The position numbers and the translations under genes are program-made. A stretch of 64,000 nt of DNA. Origin: Flavobacterium collinsii. Its GTDB lineage: Bacteria > Bacteroidota > Bacteroidia > Flavobacteriales > Flavobacteriaceae. Numbering within the stretch: position 1 is the first letter of the stretch; each line of letters opens with the position of its first letter. Where the stretch lies: assembly GCF_902804485.1 (NCBI RefSeq), contig NZ_CADCST010000047.1:31440-95439 (forward strand), in the 5' to 3' direction. This document shows positions 34,182-42,166 of the stretch, one piece after another. The notes under the pieces are model-generated. The model did no database searches and was not told the DNA's origin. It saw only the letters and a list, made by a program, of their open reading frames with translations.

Positions 34182-34508
34182 ATGGGAGCTTCTAAAACAG
34201 AACATTTTACCGACAAACAAAATCAGATGGCTACTATCGCCAAAGCACTGGGACATCCGGCGAGAATTGCTATTATTGAGTATTTGCTTAAAGTAAACGA
34301 ATGTATTTGCGGAGATATTGTAAACGAATTGCCACTTGCACAGCCCACCGTTTCGCAACACCTGAAAGAACTAAAAAACGCTGGACTTATCAAGGGAAAC
34401 ATTGAAGGGAACGCCATCTGTTACTGTATAAACGAAGAAACTTTTGATATTCTAAATACCTATTTTTCCGCTATTATCGCGGTTACAAAAAATCAAAAAT
34501 GCTGTTAA
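34182..34508 (+). CDS. arsR: ArsR/SmtB-family repressor of the ars operon
   Basis: 108 aa from ATG 34182; an in-frame TTG 24 bp upstream lies in the operator and is rejected. Winged helix with [13 protein letters not shown], then [32 protein letters not shown], where the C-x-C pair at the start of the recognition region fits arsenite binding. It ends in CC. It likely represses itself and the following genes through two AATATTGCA palindromes, and is released by As(III). Confidence 0.9.
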   Translation: MGASKTEHFTDKQNQMATIAKALGHPARIAIIEYLLKVNECICGDIVNELPLAQPTVSQHLKELKNAGLIKGNIEGNAICYCINEETFDILNTYFSAIIAVTKNQKCC

Positions 34509-34529
34509 AGGCTTTTTTTAGCCACCTAT

Positions 34530-34546
34530 ATCGCAATATTGCATTA
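34530..34546. promoter_or_regulatory. ArsR operator 2
   Basis: ATCGCAATATTGCATTA with the perfect core GCAATATTGC (34533-34542), about 20 bp before the start at 34566. Shares ATATCG-n-AATATTGCA with operator 1, so the operon may have a second internal ArsR-controlled promoter. Confidence 0.6.
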
Positions 34547-34565
34547 TAACTATAAAATAAAAAAA

Positions 34566-35030
34566 ATGAAACTATCAGACATTAAAACCATACTGCCAAC
34601 CCTTGAAAACGTAGCATTTCAACTGGAAAATGGAACTTTTGTTCCGGAGCATTTTCACGTCACTGAGGTGGGAATGATCACTAAGAATTTTATCGACTGC
34701 GGCGGTGTAATTCGTCAGGAAAAAAGTGTAAACTTTCAGCTATGGAATGCAGACGATTATGAACATCGACTAAAACCCGGCAAACTATTGCACATCATTA
34801 ACCTTTCAGAAGAAAAATTAAACATTGAAGATCTGAATATAGAAGTCGAATACCAGAACGAAACTATAGGCCGATACGATTTAGAGTTTAATGGAAATCA
34901 TTTTGTATTAAAAAATAAAGTTACAGCCTGTCTGGCACAAGATGCCTGTGGAATTCCGTCACCATCCGGCTTTATCGAATTAAACAAGGACAATACAAAC
35001 TCCTGTTCCCCTAATTCAGGCTGTTGCTAA
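34566..35030 (+). CDS. DUF6428-like protein of ars operons
   Basis: 154 aa from ATG 34566. Cytosolic, beta-rich; FVPEHFHVTEVGMITKNFIDCGG near the start resembles a cupin-like His motif, and the tail is Cys-rich (CSPNSGCC), suited to bind As(III). From memory this matches DUF6428, often found with arsR and arsC in Bacteroidota; the name should be taken as probable. Role unknown, possibly an arsenic chaperone or sensor. Confidence 0.65.
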   Translation: MKLSDIKTILPTLENVAFQLENGTFVPEHFHVTEVGMITKNFIDCGGVIRQEKSVNFQLWNADDYEHRLKPGKLLHIINLSEEKLNIEDLNIEVEYQNETIGRYDLEFNGNHFVLKNKVTACLAQDACGIPSPSGFIELNKDNTNSCSPNSGCC

Positions 35031-35033
35031 GCT

Positions 35034-35159
35034 ATGAGTACTTTCTTTCTTAAATATAAAAAACCAATTATAATCACTACAGCTGTTATTGTACTGCAAC
35101 TGATTTATGGCTTTGAGCCTAAATTTTGTCTTATCAATATCATTTGGTTACTTGTTTAA
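35034..35159 (+). CDS. 41-aa single-helix membrane protein in the ars operon
   Basis: ATG at 35034, TAA at 35157-35159; 3 bp after the preceding stop codon and 4 bp before the arsC start. Basic N-terminus (FLKYKKP) followed by one hydrophobic helix (IIITTAVIVLQLIYG) and a tail with FEPKFC and INIIWLLV. Its exact fit between two genes, without overlap, supports expression. Not recognised; it could help a membrane exporter or anchor an ars protein. Confidence 0.6.
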   Translation: MSTFFLKYKKPIIITTAVIVLQLIYGFEPKFCLINIIWLLV

Positions 35160-35163
35160 AACT

Positions 35164-35589
35164 ATGACAAAAAATATTCTCGTGCTTTGCACAGGAAATA
35201 GCTGCCGAAGCCAGATTGCCGAAGGTTATTTGCGCCATTTCCTGGGCAACAAAGCCCATGTTTACAGTGCCGGCATTGAAACTCACGGGGTAAATCCCAG
35301 AGCCATTGCCACTATGAAAGAAGACGGAATCGATATTTCAAAGCATACTTCAAATCACATCGACGAGTATCAAAACATTGTTTTTGATGTTGTCCTTACG
35401 GTCTGCGATCATGCTAAAGAGCAATGCCCTTTCTTTCCTTCAAACGCATTAAAGTTACATCACAATTTTCCGGACCCTGCCAAAGCAACAGGGACAAAAA
35501 AAGAAATTATGCAGGAGTTTCGCACCGTGAGACAAATGATCAAAGAATATTGCAGTGCATTTGCAAAAACGATCAACACCGATTATTAA
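35164..35589 (+). CDS. arsC: Arsenate reductase, thioredoxin-coupled low-molecular-weight phosphatase type
   Basis: 141 aa from ATG 35164 (a longer upstream frame overlaps the 41-aa gene and is rejected). P-loop LCTGNSCRSQIAEG with nucleophile C9 and R15, then CDHAKEQC with the two cysteines that relay the disulfide, as in Staphylococcus aureus ArsC. Reduces arsenate to arsenite. The expected efflux gene (acr3 or arsB) does not follow; the next 500 bp are dispersed repeats. Confidence 0.93.
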   Translation: MTKNILVLCTGNSCRSQIAEGYLRHFLGNKAHVYSAGIETHGVNPRAIATMKEDGIDISKHTSNHIDEYQNIVFDVVLTVCDHAKEQCPFFPSNALKLHHNFPDPAKATGTKKEIMQEFRTVRQMIKEYCSAFAKTINTDY

Positions 35590-35614
35590 ACACAAACCTA
35601 TGTCTCTATGTGTT
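35589..35614 (+). repeat. Miniature, internally deleted AACACATAG element
   Basis: Only the two ends remain (AACACA... CTATGTGTT, about 26 bp), followed by the TTTAGCGTTTCAAC spacer typical of the array. It overlaps the last base of arsC. Confidence 0.65.
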
Positions 35615-35662
35615 TAAATTTTAGCGTTTCAACATCCTAACTTCTATTCTAACTTCTATTCT

Positions 35663-35794
35663 AACACATAGAAACATAGTTATAAATGCCGAGCAAGGCG
35701 TTTCACTCCAAATAGAGCACAGAACACTATGCGAAAGAAACGTGTTTCTCTTTTTTATCCTCTTTTAGTGATACAATCTATGTTTCTATGTGTT
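35663..35794 (+). repeat. Dispersed AACACATAG element, copy D
   Basis: 132 bp, both 17-bp ends perfect. Interior as in copy B with changes (AAGGCGTTTCACTCC, CACTATGCGAAAG). Period to the next copy 168 bp. Confidence 0.92.
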
Positions 35795-35830
35795 TAAATT
35801 TTAGCGTTCCAACATACTAACCTCTATTCT

Positions 35831-35961
35831 AACACATAGGAATATAGTTCTAAATGCTGAAAAAGACATTCCTTTTCAAATAAAGCACAGAACACTATGT
35901 GAAAGAAATCTGTTTCTTTTTGTCCCCTCTTTTAACAATACAATCTATGTTTCTATGTGTT
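35831..35961 (+). repeat. Dispersed AACACATAG element, copy E
   Basis: 131 bp; left end slightly changed (AACACATAGGAATATAG), right end perfect. Remaining bases to the next gene at 36113 show no gene. Confidence 0.9.
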
Positions 35962-36112
35962 TAAAAAAAATTACCGCTACGCTACTTCTCATCATAATTT
36001 GTTATTCCTTCATCGAAGTATAAAATGATACAACGATGAGAATACAGTTGCCCTTTTTTAAATTTGTTTGAAACGAAAAGAAGCTTCTGCCTCTTTGTAA
36101 ATCTACCTCATC

Positions 36113-36766
36113 ATGAAACTACAACACCTTCAGATTCAAACCAACAATATTCAAGAAACAACAACATTCTATCAAGACGTACTTAATCTTTCAATTCTCG
36201 AAAAAGATTCCAACTCAATTAGCATTCAGGCAGGTAAATCGATCTTAAAGTTTATCGAAAATCCGCAATTTGATTCCATCTATCACTTTGCTTTTAATAT
36301 TCCTCAAAACAAGCTTCAGGAAGCCATTAAATGGGCCACAAACAAACTGGATTTAATTATTATTGAAGACACGAATGTAATTGCCAATTTTGAGACTTGG
36401 AATGCCAATGCCATTTATTTTTATGATAACAATGGTAATATACTGGAATTCATTGCCAGATACGATCTCGACAATTCCCAAACGGAATCTTTTAGTTCTA
36501 AATCCATACTAAACATTAGTGAAATTGGAATTGTCAACGAACATCCTTTGGATTTAGCAAACCAGTTAGTAACCGAACACGAGTTAGAACTCTTCAGTAA
36601 AAATGACAATAACGAGCTCTTTGCTGCCGTTGGAGATGATGAAGGACTGCTCATTATCGTACGTCCGGGTCGAAATTGGTATCCTACGAAAACACCTTCT
36701 AAAAGCAATTCAACGGAAGTTAACATAGAAAATAACGGAGCTCAGATTGAATTGAAGTTTTCCTAA
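36113..36766 (+). CDS. VOC-family (glyoxalase/bleomycin-resistance fold) protein
   Basis: 217 aa. Two VOC modules: LQHLQIQTNNIQETTTFYQDVLNL at the start, YFYDNNGNILEFIARYDL ending the first half, and a second half beginning ISEIGIVNEHPLDLANQL. Metal ligands of dioxygenases or glyoxalase I are not all evident. The family covers ring-cleavage, lactoylglutathione and antibiotic-binding proteins; no specific function can be assigned. Close to the tautomerase gene (59 bp), probably cotranscribed. Confidence 0.85.
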   Translation: MKLQHLQIQTNNIQETTTFYQDVLNLSILEKDSNSISIQAGKSILKFIENPQFDSIYHFAFNIPQNKLQEAIKWATNKLDLIIIEDTNVIANFETWNANAIYFYDNNGNILEFIARYDLDNSQTESFSSKSILNISEIGIVNEHPLDLANQLVTEHELELFSKNDNNELFAAVGDDEGLLIIVRPGRNWYPTKTPSKSNSTEVNIENNGAQIELKFS

Positions 36767-36825
36767 AGATTTGTCCGCTCCTCTTCTATTTTTTTTAATT
36801 TTATACAAAACTCAAAATCTAAAAA

Positions 36826-37224
36826 ATGCCATTTGTACGAATCAGTTTGCCTAAGAAGCTTTCCTTAGCAACCAAAAACAATATTTCAGAAGCGATTCAT
36901 CAATCTTTAATAGCAGAATTCCATATTCCAAGTGCTGATTATTTTCATGTAATTGAAGAATTAGAGCAGCATCAGATAAAATATCCTGAAAGTTATCTTG
37001 GTGTTTCACATTCTGAAGAAATTGTATATGTTCAGATCACCGCAGGACAAGGTCGTACAGTAGAACAAAAAAGGAAATTATACCACCAAATTGCTACGAG
37101 AATTGCCGCAACAACAGAGATTCTAATTAATAATGTGATTATTGTTTTAGTAGAAAATAACGGTTTGGAAAACTGGTCCTTTGGTAACGGAGAAATTCAG
37201 GAACCAACACATTTAAAAAAATAA
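36826..37224 (+). CDS. Tautomerase-family protein (4-oxalocrotonate tautomerase/MIF fold)
   Basis: 132 aa. Pro follows the initiator Met (MPFVRISLPKK), giving the catalytic amino-terminal proline after Met removal. A duplicated beta-alpha-beta pattern, as in tautomerases of about 130 aa, and VYVQITAGQGRTVEQKRKLYHQIA in the middle. Substrate unknown. Convergent with the P-type ATPase gene; a bidirectional terminator separates them. Confidence 0.85.
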   Translation: MPFVRISLPKKLSLATKNNISEAIHQSLIAEFHIPSADYFHVIEELEQHQIKYPESYLGVSHSEEIVYVQITAGQGRTVEQKRKLYHQIATRIAATTEILINNVIIVLVENNGLENWSFGNGEIQEPTHLKK

Positions 37225-37280
37225 GTTTTTATTGCATAGTCTTTATACCGCTCTGGTCATTCCGGATGCGAATAAAGCAA

Positions 37281-37320
37281 AAAAACAAAACCGTTTCAGC
37301 TTAGGTACTGAAACGGTTTC
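37281..37320. terminator. Bidirectional terminator
   Basis: 12-bp perfect stem AAACCGTTTCAG / CTGAAACGGTTT (37289-37300, 37309-37320) with an 8-nt loop; T-rich on the minus strand (TTTTGTTTTTTTG) and weakly on the plus strand. Serves both convergent genes. Confidence 0.85.
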
Positions 37321-37326
37321 TTTATC

Positions 37327-39315
37327 TTAAAATTTCATCTTCTGAATCCTTACGGCATTCAATATGGCCAGTAAAGCTACTCCAACATCAGCAAAAACAG
37401 CTTCCCACATGGTTGCCAGTCCGCCAGCACCCAGAATCAGTACAAAAGCTTTTACAACAAAAGCCAAAGTAATATTCTGCCAGACAATTTTCTTGGTTTG
37501 TTTCCCAATGTTTATCGCCATAGGAATCTTACTTGGCTTATCGTCTTGAATGACAATATCGGCGGTTTCGATCGTGGCATCACTTCCTAAACCTCCCATC
37601 GCAATGCCGACGGTGCTCAAAGCAATTACCGGAGCATCATTTACACCATCGCCCACAAAGGCTACGGTTTCATTTTTAGCTTTAATTTCGTTTAGTTTAT
37701 TCACTTTATCTTCAGGTAGCAAATCGCCAAAAGCATTTGTAATTCCCAGCGTATTCGCAACAAACTGCACTACATTAGTTTTATCACCACTGAGCATGGT
37801 TACTTTAACGCCTAACTCTTTTAGCTTCGTTACAGCCTCTTGGGCATCTGCTTTAATTTCATCGGCAATCGTTAAATAACCTGCAAACTTTTTGTCGTAA
37901 GCTATGGCTATCGTCGTGTAAACAACGGCATTGGGGTTAACATCGTAATTGATATTGAATTTATCCATCAATTTGAAATTCCCTACATGCAGTTCCTTTC
38001 CGTTTATTGCTGCTTTTAAACCGTGTCCGGAAATCTCTTCTACATTTTTTAGCGTTATTGCGGGGTCAATTGGTCCCACATGATTATGAATCGCTGTCGC
38101 AACTGGGTGTGTACTCTGACTTTCCAATGCATTTACGAGTTTTAAAATTTCATCTTTATCAAAACCCTCCTGAAGGATAACTTCCTGAACTTTAAAGACA
38201 CCCTCGGTCATGGTACCTGTTTTGTCCATCACAACATTCTGAATGGTTGAAATACTGTCTAAAAAGTTACTTCCTTTAAACAGGATTCCGTTTTTACTGG
38301 CTGCTCCTATTCCGCCAAAATACCCTAACGGAATACTGATCACCAAGGCGCAAGGACAAGAAATTACCAGAAAAACTAAGGCTCTGTACAACCAGTCACT
38401 AAACACATAATCGGACACAAAAAGCATCGGCAACAAGCAAATGGCAATCGCCAGATAGACTACAATGGGCGTATAAATCTTAGCAAATTTTCGAATGAAC
38501 AATTCTGCAGGAGCTTTTTTAGTAACAGCATTTTGTACCATTTCTAAAATTTTAGACAATTTACTGTCGTTATAAGCTGTAGTTACTTTTACCAGTGCAA
38601 TGGTGCTTCCGTTAATCATTCCGGCCAAAACAGCTTCTCCTTTTACTTTGGTGTCCGGTTTGCTTTCTCCTGTAAGTGCTGCAGTATTAAAGGAAGCCGA
38701 ATCGGAAAGTAATTCTCCATCCAGCCCCAGTTTTTCACCCGCTTTCAATTGAACTATTGCACCAATGGCAACATCCGCAGCTTTGACTTTGGTAGAAATG
38801 TTGTTTTCCAGTACATTTACCTCATCAGGACGCTGGTCCAATAAGCTTTTAATGTTTGATTTGGCACGACTGACTGCTAATCCCTGAAAGTTCTCTCCAA
38901 TGGTATAAAACAGCATCACAGCAACGCCTTCCGGATATTCTCCGATGGCAAACGCCCCCAGGGTCGCAATACTCATCAGGAAAAACTCAGAAAACACATC
39001 GCCTTTTCTGATGCTTTCGTAGGCTTCTTTTAAAACAGGAAGTCCTACCGGCAAATAAGCGATAACGTACCAGGCAATTCTAACATAACCTGAAAACCAA
39101 TTTTGTTCAAAATAGTTATCAAATCCAATTCCGATCAGCAGTAAACCAAGAGAAATAATGGCTGGCAAAAACATTTTAAACAAACTACTGTCGCCATTAT
39201 TACTGTGATCGTGTCCGTCATCATCCGAATGAACTGGTTCGTCATGTGCACAGCTGCAAGACGGTTGGTTTGTTTTTTTCTTTTTAATCTTTTCTTCTTT
39301 ATGTAGATGTTCCAT
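37327..39315 (-). CDS. Heavy-metal P1B-type ATPase (Zn/Cd/Pb exporter, ZntA/CadA-like)
   Basis: 662 aa, inner membrane. No classical CxxC metal-binding domain; instead a short His/Cys/Asp-rich N-terminus (SCSCAHDEPVHSDDDGHDH). The transmembrane CPC motif (SCPCALVIS) follows the TGES-type loop (ALTGESKPD). Phosphorylation site DKTGTMTEG, the HP locus STHPVATAI, and GDGVNDAP hinge are present. This fits Zn2+/Cd2+ efflux to the periplasm. It lies downstream of the czc operon, which would carry the metal out of the cell. Confidence 0.92.
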   Translation of the reverse strand: MEHLHKEEKIKKKKTNQPSCSCAHDEPVHSDDDGHDHSNNGDSSLFKMFLPAIISLGLLLIGIGFDNYFEQNWFSGYVRIAWYVIAYLPVGLPVLKEAYESIRKGDVFSEFFLMSIATLGAFAIGEYPEGVAVMLFYTIGENFQGLAVSRAKSNIKSLLDQRPDEVNVLENNISTKVKAADVAIGAIVQLKAGEKLGLDGELLSDSASFNTAALTGESKPDTKVKGEAVLAGMINGSTIALVKVTTAYNDSKLSKILEMVQNAVTKKAPAELFIRKFAKIYTPIVVYLAIAICLLPMLFVSDYVFSDWLYRALVFLVISCPCALVISIPLGYFGGIGAASKNGILFKGSNFLDSISTIQNVVMDKTGTMTEGVFKVQEVILQEGFDKDEILKLVNALESQSTHPVATAIHNHVGPIDPAITLKNVEEISGHGLKAAINGKELHVGNFKLMDKFNINYDVNPNAVVYTTIAIAYDKKFAGYLTIADEIKADAQEAVTKLKELGVKVTMLSGDKTNVVQFVANTLGITNAFGDLLPEDKVNKLNEIKAKNETVAFVGDGVNDAPVIALSTVGIAMGGLGSDATIETADIVIQDDKPSKIPMAINIGKQTKKIVWQNITLAFVVKAFVLILGAGGLATMWEAVFADVGVALLAILNAVRIQKMKF

Positions 39316-39657
39316 GAGAAATTTAAAGTTTTAGGTTTCAAAGTTTCAAGTTTAAACTTTGTTTCAATAATGTTCTAAATTTACGGATTTTGTCTTAATA
39401 GTTTTTAGGTACCACAAATTAATCTCGCAAAGGCCGAGAAAAGAGATCTAAGATTTTTGATTAACGATTTTTGATTTCGGATTTGGTGTTACTTAAAAAT
39501 ATAATTGTCGACTTTATACGGTTTCAAACATCTGAAATCTTCAATCGTTAATCTTCAATCTAAAATCCAGAAGACTATTCAGGAACGCACTGTTATGCAT
39601 CACTCCAAAAAACCTCTGAGCCTTTGTCCCTTTGTGCCTCTCAACCATTAAAAAAAT
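39316..39657. other. Gene-free spacer with heptamer-like words
   Basis: 342 bp between czcB and the P-type ATPase. It contains GTTTCAAAGTTTC-like words (39320-39366), TTTTGATTT words near 39450, five 7-bp units of AATCTTC type at 39536-39570, and a CCTTTGTCCC segment near 39618 also found at 47361 and 56750. No gene and no clear terminator. Confidence 0.7.
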
Positions 39658-40890
39658 CTAATGATCATGTTCTCCTCCACCTTTCATCGCCGAAAGCAAA
39701 TAAAAAGCTCCTTTGGTTACAATTTTTGCATTCGGGGCAACTTTATCTACAAACTTCACTTCTGTAAAGCCCAGATCTGTCGTACCCGGGATGACCTCAA
39801 CTGCTCTAAAATGAACCTCTTTTTCATGATTCCCTTCTGCCGGTGTTTTCTTTTCTTCGTGGGCTTCTTCTTCCACATATACAAAGTATTTATCGGCATT
39901 TCGAACCACAGCATCCTTTGGTAATGCAGGAACGGTGGTGTTCGTGATGTTGATGTTTGCCGAAACGTACATCCCCGGAATCAGTCCTTTAGCATCAGCC
40001 GATTCGATTTTAGCGTGTACTGCAACGGTTTTACTTTCATTAGAAAAAGACTTATTAATACCGAAAATCTTCCCTTTAATTGATTTGTTCGACTGATTGG
40101 TTAAAACAAAATCAATGACCTGACCAATCGAAATAGATCCCAGGTCTTTTTCATACACATTCAAATCCAGATGCATCTGACTGTTATCGACCACTTCAAA
40201 CAAAACAACACCTGTTTGGGCATAAGCGCCTTTTGCGATACTTATTTTCCCTACATAACCGTTTATTGGAGCTACAACTGGTACTAACGAAGTGCTTCCT
40301 TTGGTGCTTACATGTAGCGCTTCCAGTTTGTTCTTAGCAGCCTGTGCACGGGCTCTTTCTGCAGCCAATTTTGATTTTACTTCCTGAAATGTTTTCCTTG
40401 GATTTACATTTTCATCACTCAGGGTTTTCTGACGGTTGTATTCCAATTGCAGGTATTCAATATTGGCTGTAGCCGAATGGTATTCTTCCTGCATTTCAAT
40501 TACTTCCAGATTTTGAATGGTCGCCAGTACTTTTCCTTTGTTAACGTACGTTCCTTCCAAAACAAAAATATCCTTAACCGTTCCTCCTATTAAAGTCGAA
40601 ACTTCTGCTGAATTTTGTGGCGGGACAGTTGTGTAACCATTGGCTTTTATCACTTTATTGAGGTTTCTATTTTCGACTAAACCTGTTTCGATCCCAACCG
40701 TTTTATATTGAGATTCGTTTAAAGCAACTTCGTTTTGTGATTTTTCTTCTTCTTTTATTTCTTCTGCTTTCTTTTGACCACACGAAGTTAAAACGATGAT
40801 AGAGGCTATAAATAATGCCCAACTACCTAGCTTCCTTTGCGATAAAACTGCTGCAAATTTTACTGTTAAATGCTTATATGTCTGTTTCAT
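39658..40890 (-). CDS. czcB: Efflux RND periplasmic adaptor subunit (CzcB-like)
   Basis: 410 aa from ATG 40890; an upstream extension runs into czcC and is not used. Lipoprotein signal with lipobox LTSC (VLTSCGQKK). Membrane-fusion protein layout: barrel-sandwich GGTVKDIFVLEGTYVNKGKVLATI, coiled-coil hairpin, LVPVVAPINGYVGKISIAKGAY and a beta-barrel. The C-terminus has a His/Glu-rich insert (EEEAHEEKK, KGGGEHDH) likely to bind metal. Links CzcA to the outer-membrane channel. It starts one base before the end of czcC. Confidence 0.93.
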   Translation of the reverse strand: MKQTYKHLTVKFAAVLSQRKLGSWALFIASIIVLTSCGQKKAEEIKEEEKSQNEVALNESQYKTVGIETGLVENRNLNKVIKANGYTTVPPQNSAEVSTLIGGTVKDIFVLEGTYVNKGKVLATIQNLEVIEMQEEYHSATANIEYLQLEYNRQKTLSDENVNPRKTFQEVKSKLAAERARAQAAKNKLEALHVSTKGSTSLVPVVAPINGYVGKISIAKGAYAQTGVVLFEVVDNSQMHLDLNVYEKDLGSISIGQVIDFVLTNQSNKSIKGKIFGINKSFSNESKTVAVHAKIESADAKGLIPGMYVSANINITNTTVPALPKDAVVRNADKYFVYVEEEAHEEKKTPAEGNHEKEVHFRAVEVIPGTTDLGFTEVKFVDKVAPNAKIVTKGAFYLLSAMKGGGEHDH

Positions 40891-40891
40891 T

Positions 40892-42148
40892 TTAATTGTT
40901 TTTGATGGTTGGAAATTGCAATTCGATTGCACTTTGATTAAAGTTATGGGTAGCCTCTGTATATTGTTTTTTAATATCAATCGCCTGATTTAAGAAACTG
41001 ATGTACGACCAGTAACTCAGATCACCATTCGCATAACTTTTCTGGGCAGTACTGATAATCTGATCTGCATACTGCAATCCCTCTTTCTGATAATAGTCCA
41101 TTGCTTTTTGCTGTTTCTCAAAATTGTTTTGCAATTCTGCTTTTTGCAGATTCAGCGTTAGCCTGTTCTTATCCAAAGCCAGTTGCGACTGGGAAATGCT
41201 GACTGCCGAAGCTTTTGCTTTTGCGGTATTCACTCCTCCAAACAACGGAATTTGCAATCCTGCCGTAAATCCCTGAAACAAAGATTCAGTATTGATTGTT
41301 TGTGCAAAATAACCCAATCCTACTTTTGGCGTTCGCATCGCTTTGTGCGTATTGGCTTCTTTCTGGTACACCGAAATTTGCTGTTGGTAAAAATCTGTCA
41401 TTAAAACTTCTGCTTTCGAGTTTCCTTCTTCTTTCACCATAACATACTGCAATGTGGTTTGATCGTCCGGAATGATACTTTGATCCGTCTGAATAAAAAA
41501 CTGCAACTGCTTTTGGTAAATCGCCAAATCGTATTCTAACTGTGCCTTTTGAGTTTCAATCTCTTTCACTTTGGCTTTGGCGCTAATGACTTCAATATTT
41601 CCGCTTTCTCCGGTTTTAAAACGTAGTTCTGCATTCTTCAAAAACTTGGTATAAATCTCATTAAGTTCCGAGTTCAATTTCTGAATCGAAACGCCATACA
41701 GATATTGATAATAAGCCAGGGTTACTGCCTTTTCTACTTCATAAGAAGATAAGGCTTTTCGTTTTTCTGCCAGCTTTGCCAGTTCTTCCTGTAGCTGTCG
41801 ATTGGCTTTTGTGATATTTCCCAACGGAAAAAACTGCTGAATCGAAACATTATGGTCGTAATCTGCACTATTGAACTGCCCTCCCTGGTATTGTACCTGA
41901 AGCGGATCTGGCTGAAATGCCGTCTTTTTTAAAATCGTTTGTTTCTCGATTTCCTTATCGGCAATCTTTAAATCGATATTATTTGATTTTGCCAGTTCGA
42001 TTGCTTTCTCAAGACTTATTTTTTCCTGCGCTGTTGCGAATGTGGTTGCGAACAAGAGTGCAAGTACCAGCTTTTTTGCCTTCAAAGCGCGCAATGCTTC
42101 TTTCGCAAGCTGCACAAAGGGGGTTTTATTATTATATATGGTATTCAT
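40892..42148 (-). CDS. czcC: TolC-family outer-membrane channel (CzcC-like)
   Basis: 418 aa. Signal peptide (about 1-40, ending TTFATAQ), then the two long-helix repeats of outer-membrane efflux proteins (KAIELAKSNNIDLKIADKEIEKQ at the start, SYANGDLSYWSYISFLNQAIDIKKQY near the end). Forms the exit duct of the CzcCBA pump. Located 18 bp after czcA. Confidence 0.92.
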   Translation of the reverse strand: MNTIYNNKTPFVQLAKEALRALKAKKLVLALLFATTFATAQEKISLEKAIELAKSNNIDLKIADKEIEKQTILKKTAFQPDPLQVQYQGGQFNSADYDHNVSIQQFFPLGNITKANRQLQEELAKLAEKRKALSSYEVEKAVTLAYYQYLYGVSIQKLNSELNEIYTKFLKNAELRFKTGESGNIEVISAKAKVKEIETQKAQLEYDLAIYQKQLQFFIQTDQSIIPDDQTTLQYVMVKEEGNSKAEVLMTDFYQQQISVYQKEANTHKAMRTPKVGLGYFAQTINTESLFQGFTAGLQIPLFGGVNTAKAKASAVSISQSQLALDKNRLTLNLQKAELQNNFEKQQKAMDYYQKEGLQYADQIISTAQKSYANGDLSYWSYISFLNQAIDIKKQYTEATHNFNQSAIELQFPTIKNN

Positions 42149-42166
42149 TTTTTTCTTTTTTAATTC

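Noticed and set aside
33757..35961. Tandem 170-bp repeats considered as a CRISPR or rRNA spacer
   Set aside because: The period and the conserved interior do not fit spacers; no rRNA or tRNA sequence is present.
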